50,564 nt of DNA from Streptomyces rubellomurinus (GTDB lineage: Bacteria; Actinomycetota; Actinomycetes; Streptomycetales; Streptomycetaceae). The notes under the pieces are model-generated. The model saw nothing but the letters and a program-made list of their open reading frames with translations, searched no databases and was not told the origin of the DNA. A program made the position numbers and the translations under genes. The stretch covers positions 1 through 50,564 of the forward strand of contig NZ_JZKH01000058.1 of NCBI RefSeq assembly GCF_000961885.1, read 5' to 3'. Below, in pieces: positions 26,276-33,811 of the stretch; the stretch's first letter is position 1, and each line of letters opens with the position of its first letter.

Positions 26276-26281
26276 AAGCTA
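26276..26281 (-). promoter_or_regulatory. Leaderless promoter -10 of the FUSC gene
   Basis: The minus strand reads TAGCTT followed by six bases and the GTG start at 26269. Confidence 0.5.
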
Positions 26282-26369
26282 CGGCGGACGGCGGGCGGCG
26301 GCCTTCGGGGAAACGGGCGCGGGCGCGGGCAACGGGCTCCGGGACGCCTACCGTTCAGTTCTCCCGCGG

Positions 26370-26423
26370 TTATGTGGATTCCCGAAACATATTCGGGTTT
26401 ATGTCCGGCGCCGAAACATAAAC
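26370..26423. promoter_or_regulatory. Two tandem TTATGT-N11-ACATA operators
   Basis: TTATGT (26370-26375) with ACATA (26387-26391), and TTATGT (26399-26404) with ACATA (26416-26420), form two identical-spacing inverted repeats offset by exactly 29 bases. Both share CCGAAACATA as the right half. The second extends to perfect 8-base arms GTTTATGT/ACATAAAC. A third stem, CCCGAA/TTCGGG, sits between them (26381-26397). The AT content stands out from the surroundings. Confidence 0.7.
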
Positions 26424-26483
26424 GGCCGGCGGGAGTCGTCGTGAACTGCGCGGATTTCCCGATCGGCTACCGGCCGGAAAGGG

Positions 26484-26513
26484 TTGACACCATTAGTTGG
26501 TCTAGTCCAACGT
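26484..26513 (+). promoter_or_regulatory. Promoter -35 with DasR-like palindrome
   Basis: TTGACA at 26484-26489 is a consensus -35. Seven bases later GTTGGTCTAGTCCAAC (26496-26511) is a 16-base near-perfect palindrome matching the core TGGTCTAG-CCA of the DasR-responsive element consensus (A[C/G]TGGTCTAGACCA[C/G]T). CAACGT at 26508-26513 is a weak -10 at 18-base spacing, so a bound repressor would occlude the promoter. Confidence 0.6.
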
Positions 26514-26703
26514 ATGGAGGGCGTGCTCCGGTCGAGGCTGATCCGAGGTGAGAGGCCGTACAGGGAGCGCGAGTTGGCCATCCGACGCGTCGGCACTCGA
26601 CGGTCGGGGCCCGCGGCGAGAAGGAGTGTGTGCGGACCGGTTCGCGGACTGCGCCCCCGAGGAAAAACGCCGCGCCGACCACGAACCATGGAGGGACCCG
26701 CTC

Positions 26704-27783
26704 ATGTCGAGCCCTGCGGAACACCCGGACGGATACCTCTACCGGGCCGCCTCCGAGCGCCCCTACTTCAGCGCGGACACCGAGAGCTACCTCGCCGGGA
26801 CGGCGCTGCGCGAGCTCCGCAAGAAGCACCCGCTACGGGTGCTCTCCGAGGAGGACTTCGCGTTCTGGCAGACCTACGGCTACGTCGTCGTGGAACAAGC
26901 CGTCCCGGCCGAACACGCCCGCCGCCTGCTGGACTTCGCCTGGGAGTTCCAGGGCCTGTCGCCCGACCGCCCCGAGGACTGGTACCGCGAACGCCCGTAC
27001 CGCGACGACCTCGACCGGCAGCTGCACATCTACGGCTTCGTCGAGGCCTACCACCACCAGCTGATCTGGGACAGCCGGCAGAACCGGCGGGTCTACGACG
27101 CCTTCGTGGACGTCTGGGACTGCGAGGAGCTGTGGGTCACCCTCGACCGGCTCAACCTCAACCCCCCGAACGTCCGCAACCGCGACCGCGCGCTGATCGA
27201 GCCCACCGACGAGGGCTTCGACATCGAACTCCACTGGGACGTCGACACCGTCCGGGGCATGCTCCCGCAGCGCGTCCAGGGCATCATCGCGCTCGACGAC
27301 ACCGCCCCCGACCACGGCGGATTCCAGTGCGACCCGGAGCTGTTCCGCCGCTTCAACCAGTGGCAGGCCGCCCAGCCGGCCGACCGCGACCCGATCCGCC
27401 CCGCCGTCGACCGCACCGAATACCCGGTCGTCCGACCCGAGTTGAAGGCCGGCGACCTGCTCATCTGGAACGGCCTGCTGGCCCACGGCGTCGCCCCCAA
27501 CACCTCCGAGCGCGGCGTGCGGGCGGTGCAGTACCTGTCCATGATGCCCGCGCTGGAGGAGGCCGAGGCGCTGCGCCGCTCCCGGGTGGAGTCCTGGCGC
27601 ACCCTGGCCACCCCGGACTGGAACCGCACCCTGCTCGGCGACGCCGAACGGCCGGAGGCGCTGCGCTACGGGCCGGCCGAGCTCACCGAGTTGGGCGAGC
27701 GGCTGCTCGGCCTGCGCTCCTGGAGCGGCCGTTCCTTCGAGGGCGTCGAGAGGGAGGAACGGGTATGCGCGCCGTCTGCCTGA
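26704..27783 (+). CDS. Phytanoyl-CoA dioxygenase (PhyH) family Fe(II)/2-oxoglutarate oxygenase
   Basis: A 359-residue non-heme iron dioxygenase. The facial triad is H177 and D179 in ELHWDVD, and H261 in LLAHGVAPN, with R270 or R273 positioned to bind 2-oxoglutarate. The double-stranded beta-helix is marked by VQGIIALDDTAPDHGGFQ and KAGDLLIWNGLLAHG. It may hydroxylate a free or derivatised amino acid, as many PhyH enzymes in small-molecule clusters do. ATG at 26704 follows GGAGGG. Its 3' end overlaps the next gene by 19 bases, indicating an operon. Confidence 0.9.
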   Translation: MSSPAEHPDGYLYRAASERPYFSADTESYLAGTALRELRKKHPLRVLSEEDFAFWQTYGYVVVEQAVPAEHARRLLDFAWEFQGLSPDRPEDWYRERPYRDDLDRQLHIYGFVEAYHHQLIWDSRQNRRVYDAFVDVWDCEELWVTLDRLNLNPPNVRNRDRALIEPTDEGFDIELHWDVDTVRGMLPQRVQGIIALDDTAPDHGGFQCDPELFRRFNQWQAAQPADRDPIRPAVDRTEYPVVRPELKAGDLLIWNGLLAHGVAPNTSERGVRAVQYLSMMPALEEAEALRRSRVESWRTLATPDWNRTLLGDAERPEALRYGPAELTELGERLLGLRSWSGRSFEGVEREERVCAPSA

Positions 27784-29207
27784 CCCTGCCCACCAACCGC
27801 GAGTGCGCCGCCGCCGTCACCGCCATCGGGGCCGAAGCCGCCCACGCCGCCCGGCGGTTCGGCGTCCGAGTGCACCTGCTGGTGCTGGACTCCGCCGACC
27901 CGGCCGCCCGGGCCCGGCACGCCGAGGCCCTGGCCGCGCTGCCGCCCGCCGGCGGCGTGACCGTCCACCACCTCGACGAGGACGCCCAACGCGCCTTCCT
28001 GCGCCAGGTGATCGGCCGGTCCGGGCTCCCGGGGGCGGACCGGCTGCTCGACCTCATGCTGCCCGACGCCGTCTCCTACGGCGCCTGCACCAACCGGGCG
28101 TTCCTGCTCGCCGCCGCGCTCGGCTGCACCTCGGTGCACCGCCGCGACTCCGACAGCCGCTACCAACTGCTCGACGGCGCACCGGTGTTCCCGATCGACC
28201 ACGAGCTCGCCACGATCGGCCGCAAGGCCGCCGACGCGGCCGCCGCCGTCACCGAGCACACCCTCGACCCGGCGCACGCCGACAAGCCGGTCTCCCTGGT
28301 CGGCGCCTCCTTCATCGGTGAACTCTCCGTCGACATCGGGGAGATCCGCGAGCTCGACCCGGCCCTCCACCACCGGGTGGTCGGCCTCTGGGCACCCACC
28401 GGGGCGAGCGAGCCGGACCGGCGCGCCCTCGTCGCCGACTCCTTCACCGGCGGCGGCACCGAGCCCTTCACCGTCGACCGCGCCGTGCTCGACCTGCCGG
28501 ACATCTGGCGGATCGACATGTGCAACATCGCCCTCGACCACCAGGTCTACGAACGCGTCCCGCTGCCCCCGGCCACCGACACCATCGGCAGCGACTACTT
28601 CCTGCACCACCTCGTCCGCGACGCCACCCTGCCCGGCGTCACCCACAACCGGCACATCGTCAACTTCTACACGCCCGAACGCCGCACCGGCCCCGGCTTC
28701 ACCGCCTACCAGCTGCGCTGGACCAAGTTCCTGCTCTCCATGCTCTACCTGTACCCGGTCTACGCCGACCTGGAGGCGGCCGGCGGCGCGCTGCTCGACG
28801 AGCACCACCGCCTCCGCCCCGAGGCCGTCGCCGACTCCGCCCGCCGCAGCGCCGCGACGGACCGCGCGGAGAACCACCGGCGGCTCGCCGAACTCGACCG
28901 CTGCTACCGGCAACTCGGCGGCAAGTACGCCGAGTTCGCCGACCACCTGGCACCCCTGCGGGCACGCCTGCTCGACGAGGCGCAGGCGGACATCGAGGAC
29001 TTCGCGCTGCTGGTCGACGCCTGGGGCCCGCTGGTGCGGGCGAGCCGAGCCGGCGGCACGAGTTGGACGAGCGGCGCGGGTCGGGCAACCGAAGCGGGTT
29101 GGACGAGCGGGGCGTGCGGGCCGTCCCGGCCATCCGGGCTGTCCGGGCCGAAGGGGCTGTCCGGGCTGTCCGGGCCGGGCTCGGGACCGGCGAGAGGAGC
29201 GGCATGA
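27765..29207 (+). CDS. DUF6271-like protein, possible GT-A glycosyltransferase
   Basis: A 480-residue cytosolic protein. The opening VCLTLPTNRECAAAVTAIGAE, the middle LMLPDAVSYGACTNRAFLLAAALGC and VHRRDSDSRYQ recall the family labelled DUF6271 in Streptomyces. The arrangement of an N-terminal Rossmann-like half with an RDSD (D128-x-D130) after a buried LGCTSVH strand resembles the DxD site of GT-A nucleotide-sugar transferases, so sugar transfer is my inference. The last ~55 residues are Gly/Ser/Thr-rich low complexity encoded by degenerate GGCTGTCCGG-type repeats. ATG at 27765 follows GGAGGAAC. Its stop overlaps the next ATG. Confidence 0.65.
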   Translation: MRAVCLTLPTNRECAAAVTAIGAEAAHAARRFGVRVHLLVLDSADPAARARHAEALAALPPAGGVTVHHLDEDAQRAFLRQVIGRSGLPGADRLLDLMLPDAVSYGACTNRAFLLAAALGCTSVHRRDSDSRYQLLDGAPVFPIDHELATIGRKAADAAAAVTEHTLDPAHADKPVSLVGASFIGELSVDIGEIRELDPALHHRVVGLWAPTGASEPDRRALVADSFTGGGTEPFTVDRAVLDLPDIWRIDMCNIALDHQVYERVPLPPATDTIGSDYFLHHLVRDATLPGVTHNRHIVNFYTPERRTGPGFTAYQLRWTKFLLSMLYLYPVYADLEAAGGALLDEHHRLRPEAVADSARRSAATDRAENHRRLAELDRCYRQLGGKYAEFADHLAPLRARLLDEAQADIEDFALLVDAWGPLVRASRAGGTSWTSGAGRATEAGWTSGACGPSRPSGLSGPKGLSGLSGPGSGPARGAA

Positions 29208-30487
29208 CACGCCAGGCCATGACCCCCCACCGCGCCCCGACCACCCACACCGCCGTGCACACCGCCGCCGCACCGCGCCCCGACCAGCACGACCGGACGG
29301 CCCTGCGCGCCGCCCTCGCCGCCGCCACCGACGACCGGCTCGTCTACGACCTCGACGGCATCGGCCGCCAGTACGCCGCCCTGCGCACCGAACTGCCCGG
29401 CGTCGCCGTCCGGTTCGCCATGAAGGCCTGCCCGCTCGACGAGGTGCTCGCCCACCTCGCCGCCCTCGGCTCCGGCTTCGACGCCGCCAGCCCGCAGGAG
29501 ATCGCCCAGGCGCTGCGCACCGGCGTGCCGCCCGAGCTGATCCACTACGGCAACACCGTCAAGTCGGACCGCAACATCGCCGAGGCGCACCGGCTGGGCG
29601 TGCGCGACTTCGCCACCGACTGCCTGGAGGACGTCGCCGCGATCGCCGAACACGCGCCCGGCGCCCGGGTGTTCTGCCGCATCGCCACCACCGGCGACGG
29701 CGCCCTGTGGGGCCTGAGCCGCAAGTTCGGCTGCTCGCCGGAGGACGCGCTGCGCGTCCTGGAGGCCGCCCGCGCCGCCGGCCTGGTGCCCTCCGGCCTG
29801 AGCGTGCACGTCGGCTCCCAGCAGCTCACCGCCGAGGCCTGGTCCGCCGCCGTCGACTCCCTGGAGGAGGTGCTGGAGGCCCTCACCTGGCGCGGCATCC
29901 GGATCGACCGGATCAACCTCGGCGGCGGCCTGCCCGCGCTCGGGGTGCTCGACCGGCACGGCCACCCGCTGGAGCCGCCGCTGGACAAGATGTTCGCGGT
30001 GATCCGCGAGGGCATGGCCCGGCTGAGCGCGGCGAGCGAGGTGCCGCTGGAGTTCCTGGTCGAACCCGGCCGCCACCTGGTCGCCGACCACGGCGCCATC
30101 CGCGCCCACGTCGCCCGGCTCTCCTCCCGGCGCCAGCTCGACGGCACCGACGCCGACTGGCTCTACCTGAGCTGCGGAAAGTTCAACGGCCTGTACGAGA
30201 TGGACCAGTTGCAGTACCGGCTGGAGTTCCCCACCCACCCCGGCGGCCAGTTCGTGAACGCCGTGGTGGCCGGCCCGACCTGCGACAGCGACGACGCGTA
30301 CGCCCAGGACGGCCTGGTGCGGGTCCCGCGCGCGCTCGCCTCCGGCGACCCGGTGTGGATCCACTCCTGCGGCGCGTACGCCACCGCCTACACCACCCGG
30401 GGGTTCAACGGCTTCGAACCGCTGCCGTACCTCTGCGTGGGCGGAGCGGGCGCTGCGGACGGAGCGGCGGGAGGCGGCCCCGCATGA
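29204..30487 (+). CDS. Type III PLP-dependent decarboxylase (ornithine/lysine/diaminopimelate-type)
   Basis: A 427-residue alanine-racemase-fold enzyme of the ornithine decarboxylase family. PLP lysine K74 sits in RFAMKACP, followed by GFDAASPQEI. HVGSQ, the phosphate-binding GGGLP and EPGRHLVADHG line the barrel. C360 in GPTCDSDD matches the active-site cysteine of ODC, and GAYATAYTTRGFNGFEPLPYL closes the C-terminal beta domain. It probably decarboxylates a basic amino acid or a modified version. ATG at 29204 overlaps the preceding stop (ATGA) and has GAGGAG upstream. The first ~40 residues are a low-complexity extension. Confidence 0.88.
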   Translation: MTRQAMTPHRAPTTHTAVHTAAAPRPDQHDRTALRAALAAATDDRLVYDLDGIGRQYAALRTELPGVAVRFAMKACPLDEVLAHLAALGSGFDAASPQEIAQALRTGVPPELIHYGNTVKSDRNIAEAHRLGVRDFATDCLEDVAAIAEHAPGARVFCRIATTGDGALWGLSRKFGCSPEDALRVLEAARAAGLVPSGLSVHVGSQQLTAEAWSAAVDSLEEVLEALTWRGIRIDRINLGGGLPALGVLDRHGHPLEPPLDKMFAVIREGMARLSAASEVPLEFLVEPGRHLVADHGAIRAHVARLSSRRQLDGTDADWLYLSCGKFNGLYEMDQLQYRLEFPTHPGGQFVNAVVAGPTCDSDDAYAQDGLVRVPRALASGDPVWIHSCGAYATAYTTRGFNGFEPLPYLCVGGAGAADGAAGGGPA

Positions 30488-31038
30488 GCGACGTCCGCAT
30501 CCGCCCGCTGCGCGACGGCGACTGGGACGCCCTGGTCGCCCTGGAGGAGCGCGCCTACGCCGCCCGCGGCCTCTCCGAGGGCCGCGAGGCGCTGCGGTCC
30601 CGCCACCGCGCCTCGCCCGACACCTGCTTCGCGCTGGAGCACGCCGGCCGCCTCGGCGGCTACCTGCTCGCCCTGCCGTACCCGCCGGACCGCTGCCCGG
30701 ACCTCGCCGCCGTCGAGCGCGGCGCGCCGCACCCGAGCAACCTGCACGTCCACGACGTCGTGGTGGCCGAGGAGTTGCGCGGCCGCGGCCTCGGCCGGCG
30801 GCTGCTGCACCACGTCCACGGCACCGCCCGGGCGGCCGGCTACCGGACCGTCGCGCTGGTGGCCGTGGGCGGCACCGAGGTGCTGTGGGCCTCGCTGGGC
30901 TACCGCGCCCGGCCCGGGATCGGGCTGCCGGAGAGCTACGGCTCCCGGGCGGTCTACATGGCGATGCCGCTCCATCGAGCCTCCCCGCCCCCCACCGACC
31001 CGTTCGTCGGGCCCGTCTCCAGAGCCGAAGTGGGCTGA
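30484..31038 (+). CDS. GNAT family N-acetyltransferase
   Basis: A 184-residue GNAT. The acetyl-CoA loop RGRGLG is at residues 99-104 after VHDVVVAEEL. The later LGYRA segment is the usual C-terminal strand. ATG at 30484 overlaps the decarboxylase stop (ATGA), so it is translationally coupled to it. In this setting it most likely acetylates the amine product of the pathway or gives self-resistance; the substrate cannot be read from sequence. Confidence 0.85.
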   Translation: MSDVRIRPLRDGDWDALVALEERAYAARGLSEGREALRSRHRASPDTCFALEHAGRLGGYLLALPYPPDRCPDLAAVERGAPHPSNLHVHDVVVAEELRGRGLGRRLLHHVHGTARAAGYRTVALVAVGGTEVLWASLGYRARPGIGLPESYGSRAVYMAMPLHRASPPPTDPFVGPVSRAEVG

Positions 31039-31043
31039 TACGC

Positions 31044-32267
31044 ATGCCACGGCACACGCCTCCCGTACGCGACGACTTCCGCCGGTCCCAACTGGCCATC
31101 GCCGCCCTGTTCTTCGTCCTCGGATTCCAGTACGCGAGCTGGGTCTCCCGGGTGCCCGCGCTCAAGGCCCGGCTGGGCCTGGGCGAGGCCCAGATCGGCC
31201 TGCTGCTGATGACCTGCGGGATCGGCGCGGCGGTGTCGTTCCCGCTGGTCGCGGCGCTGATGCGGCGGTTCGGCTCCCGCCTGCTGTCGGTGCTGTCCGC
31301 GCTCGCCCTCGGCGGGATCCTGCTCGCGCTGTCCGTGGTGCCGAACTACCCCGTCACCCTGCTGGTGCTGTTCTGCGACGGCGTCGCGGTCGGCTGCCTG
31401 AACGTGGCGATGAACGCGCAGGGCGCGGCGCTGGAGGCCCGGTACGAGCGGGCGACCATGTCCCGCCTGCACGCCACCTTCAGCGCCGGCTCCTTCCTGG
31501 CCGCGCTGCTCGCCTCCGGCGTCAACGCCTTCACCGGCACCCTCGCGGTGCACTTCGGCCTGGCCGTCCTGGTGCTGCTCGCCCTGGTCGCCGCCGCCCG
31601 GCCGGGGCTGCTCGCGGACGGGCCGCAGGAGGGCGCCGCCCCCGGGGAGCGAGCGGTGAAGAAGCGCCGGGGCCTGGCGCTGCCCGCCGTCGCGACGCTC
31701 TGGATGGGCCTCGCGATGGTGTTCGGCACCGTCACCGAGGGCGCCATGAACGACTGGTCGGCGCTCTACCTCAAGGACGTGGTGGGCGCGGGCGCCGGTC
31801 TCGCCCCGCTGGGCATCGCCGTGGTCTCGGTGATGATGGTGCTCGCCCGGCTCTTCGCGGACGGCTGGCGCACCCGCTTCGGCGACGGCCGGATCGTCCG
31901 CCTGGGCAGCCTGCTGGCCGGCGGCGGCCTCGCCCTCGCGCTGCTCGCGGGCGGCGTGGTGCCGACCCTGCTCGGTTTCGCCTGCGTCGGCCTCGGCGTC
32001 GCGGCGGTGACGCCCTGCGTCTACGTCGCCGCCGCCCGGGAGGGCTCGGACGCGCTCTCGGTGGTCGCGGCGACGGGCACCACCGGGCTGCTGGCCGGGC
32101 CCGCCGTCATCGGGTTCATCGCGGGCGGCGCCGGGCTGGCCTGGGGCATGGCCGCCGTCGCCGCCTCGGCCGCGGTCGTCGCGCTCTGCGCCACCCGGAT
32201 CCGCTGGCCCGCCGTGGCGGGCCCGGCCGAGCCGGTCGAGGGCAGGCTCGCGCCCGAGCCCGGCTGA
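31044..32267 (+). CDS. MFS transporter, likely exporter of the cluster
   Basis: A 407-residue major facilitator with 12 predicted helices in two halves, split by a charged loop around residues 195-215 (GAAPGERAVKKRRG). The N-terminal QYASWVSRVPALKARLGL and the between-helix RRFGSR are reminiscent of the YbjJ-type drug/metabolite MFS group. ATG at 31044 is 5 bases after the GNAT stop, making it the last gene of the operon. Export of the cluster product is the natural inference; import cannot be excluded. Confidence 0.87.
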   Translation: MPRHTPPVRDDFRRSQLAIAALFFVLGFQYASWVSRVPALKARLGLGEAQIGLLLMTCGIGAAVSFPLVAALMRRFGSRLLSVLSALALGGILLALSVVPNYPVTLLVLFCDGVAVGCLNVAMNAQGAALEARYERATMSRLHATFSAGSFLAALLASGVNAFTGTLAVHFGLAVLVLLALVAAARPGLLADGPQEGAAPGERAVKKRRGLALPAVATLWMGLAMVFGTVTEGAMNDWSALYLKDVVGAGAGLAPLGIAVVSVMMVLARLFADGWRTRFGDGRIVRLGSLLAGGGLALALLAGGVVPTLLGFACVGLGVAAVTPCVYVAAAREGSDALSVVAATGTTGLLAGPAVIGFIAGGAGLAWGMAAVAASAAVVALCATRIRWPAVAGPAEPVEGRLAPEPG

Positions 32268-32271
32268 CGGC

Positions 32272-32667
32272 CTACCCGACCTCGCCCAGCACGTCCGCGC
32301 CCCCCGTCGCGACGTGCTGGGCGAGCCGCGCCCGCAGGGCGGTCAGCCGGGCGATCTCCTCGTCCAGCGCGGCCAGCCGGGCGGTGATGACGGGCGCGAA
32401 GGTCTCCGGACCGGGATCGCCGGAGCAGCGCAGCGGCGGATCCGCGAACAGCCCGTCCAACCGCCGGGCCCGGCTGGCCAGGTCCTCCACCGTCAGGCCG
32501 GCCGCCAGCAGCCGCCGGATCACCTGGACCCGGGCCACCTCTCCCGGCCCGTACTCGCGCTGGCCGGAGGCGGACCGGGCGGGCGGCGGCAGCAGCCCGC
32601 GCTGCTCGTAGAAGCGCAGCGCCCTGGGCGTGGTGCCCGCCGCTGCCGCCGCATCCCCGATCCGCAT
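32272..32667 (-). CDS. MerR family transcriptional regulator
   Basis: A 131-residue MerR regulator. The winged helix is MRIGDAAAAAGTTPRALRFYEQRGLLPPP, then REYGPGEVARVQVIRRLLAAGLTVEDL, followed by a C-terminal dimerising coiled coil (LDEEIARLTALRARLAQHV). One cysteine at PPLRCSGD could bind a metal or oxidant, but no canonical multi-Cys metal loop is present. ATG at 32667 follows GGGAG. It is 29 bases downstream of a quinone-oxidoreductase gene whose promoter carries a MerR-style operator, so it likely activates its own operon. Confidence 0.88.
   Translation of the reverse strand: MRIGDAAAAAGTTPRALRFYEQRGLLPPPARSASGQREYGPGEVARVQVIRRLLAAGLTVEDLASRARRLDGLFADPPLRCSGDPGPETFAPVITARLAALDEEIARLTALRARLAQHVATGGADVLGEVG
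32281..32325. terminator. Perfect 15-bp hairpin inside the MerR coding region
   Basis: CTCGCCCAGCACGTC (32281-32295) and GACGTGCTGGGCGAG (32311-32325) are perfect arms around a 15-base loop. It lies 14 bases after the MFS stop and within the last codons of merR, so it could end the five-gene operon. Confidence 0.65.
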
Positions 32668-32696
32668 GCCCGCTCCCTCGATCTGTCGACGGGGTG

Positions 32697-33719
32697 TCAG
32701 AGCTCCACGACGGTCGTCCCGAAGCCGTCCCCGGTGAACAGTCGGGACAACGCCTCGGGCGCCCGATCGATGCCCGCCACGGGCGTCCACGGGAAGGTGA
32801 TCTCCCCGGCGCGCAGCCAGCCGGCCAGCCGTTCGCGCCACTCGGCCTCCAGATCGGGGTGGTCGAGCAGGGTGAAGCCGCGCAGGCTCAGGCCGAGGGT
32901 GACGATCCGGAAGGTGTCGACGACGGCCGGCGCGCTGCCGCCCCCGCGCCGGGGGTCGAGCTGCCCGGCGACGGCCCCGACCAGGGCGAACCGGGCGCCC
33001 GGCCGGGCCGCGTCCACGGCGGCGGTCAACTGCTCGCCGCCGACCAGGTCCAGCACCACGTCCACGCCGTCCGGCGCCGCCTCGGCCAGCTGCTCGGTGA
33101 ACGGCCGCGCCGCGCCGGGCACCAGCGCCGCGTCGTAGCCGAGTTCGGCGACCAGCCGCTCGGCCTTGTCCGGCGAGCGGGTGGTGCCGATGACCCGGCC
33201 GGCGCCCAGCAGCCGGGCGATCCGCCCGGCGAGCGAGCCGACCGCGCCCGCGGCCGCGGTCACCAGCACCACGTCGCCCGGGCGGACCTCGGCGGTGCGG
33301 GTCAGCGCGCCGTAGCCGGCCGAGGCGGCCGAGATCAGCGCCAGCGGCTCGGGGAACTCCTGGTCCACCACCGTGAACTGACCGGTGTCCGCGACCACCG
33401 CGTCCCGCCAGCCGTGCAGGTGGACGACCAGGTCGCCCGGGTGCAGCGGCCCGTCCTCCGGCGCGGCCAGCACCTCGCCGAGGGCCGGGCCGAACAGCGC
33501 GTCCCCGGGCGCGAGCCGGGGCAGCGGCAGGTTCGCGCCCTCGTCGCCGAGCAGGGTGCGCAGCCCCGGGAAGACCAGGAACGCCCGGTTGCGGACCACG
33601 GCGTCGCCGGGCCCGGGTGCGGCCAGCGGTTCCTCGGCGACGGTGAAGTCCGTGGCGACGGGCAGCCCTTGGGGCTTTCGGGTCAGCCGGACGACGCGGG
33701 CGGTGGTGGGCAGGGCCAT
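32697..33719 (-). CDS. NADPH:quinone/alkenal reductase (MDR superfamily)
   Basis: A 340-residue zinc-free medium-chain dehydrogenase/reductase. The nucleotide-binding motif TAAAGAVGSLAGRIARLLGAG, then VIGTTRSPDKAE and YDAAL, with DVVLDLVGGEQL, identify the leukotriene-B4/curcumin-reductase-like group that reduces alpha,beta-unsaturated ketones or quinones with NADPH. There are no catalytic zinc ligands. ATG at 33719 follows GGAG with 8 bases of spacing. It is the first gene of an operon with merR; redox-cycler or electrophile detoxification is likely. Confidence 0.9.
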   Translation of the reverse strand: MALPTTARVVRLTRKPQGLPVATDFTVAEEPLAAPGPGDAVVRNRAFLVFPGLRTLLGDEGANLPLPRLAPGDALFGPALGEVLAAPEDGPLHPGDLVVHLHGWRDAVVADTGQFTVVDQEFPEPLALISAASAGYGALTRTAEVRPGDVVLVTAAAGAVGSLAGRIARLLGAGRVIGTTRSPDKAERLVAELGYDAALVPGAARPFTEQLAEAAPDGVDVVLDLVGGEQLTAAVDAARPGARFALVGAVAGQLDPRRGGGSAPAVVDTFRIVTLGLSLRGFTLLDHPDLEAEWRERLAGWLRAGEITFPWTPVAGIDRAPEALSRLFTGDGFGTTVVEL

Positions 33720-33779
33720 GGCGGCGCTCCTCGGGAATCGGGCAGCGGGCGGGCGGCCGGTCGGCCGCGCGGTGCCCGG

Positions 33780-33811
33780 ACGCTAAACCCTGACCCGCGG
33801 GTCAGGGGCAA
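33780..33811 (-). promoter_or_regulatory. MerR-type stretched-spacer promoter
   Basis: On the minus strand TTGCCC (33806-33811) and TTAGCG/TAGCGT (33780-33786) are 19-20 bases apart. The spacer holds CCCTGACCCGCGGGTCAGGG (33788-33807), a perfect 20-base palindrome. Overlong spacer plus central dyad is the hallmark of MerR-activated promoters. The dyad overlaps the stop of the upstream membrane-protein gene (33802-33804). Confidence 0.8.

Larger units (their letters stand above)
26270..26703. other. Intergenic control region of the five-gene cluster
   Basis: A 434-base gap with no convincing gene. From left to right it holds the leaderless FUSC promoter, an AT-rich island with two tandem operators (26370-26423), a TTGACA element and a DasR-like palindrome (26484-26513), then a ~190-base untranslated leader ending in GGAGGGACC before the ATG at 26704. 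The long leader has no strong terminator hairpin that I can see. Confidence 0.7.

Noticed and set aside
28318..30483. Long plus-strand frame reading through two cluster genes
   Set aside because: Out of frame with the DUF6271-like and decarboxylase genes, which have clear motifs and coupled starts; only its tail (GNAT from 30484) is real.
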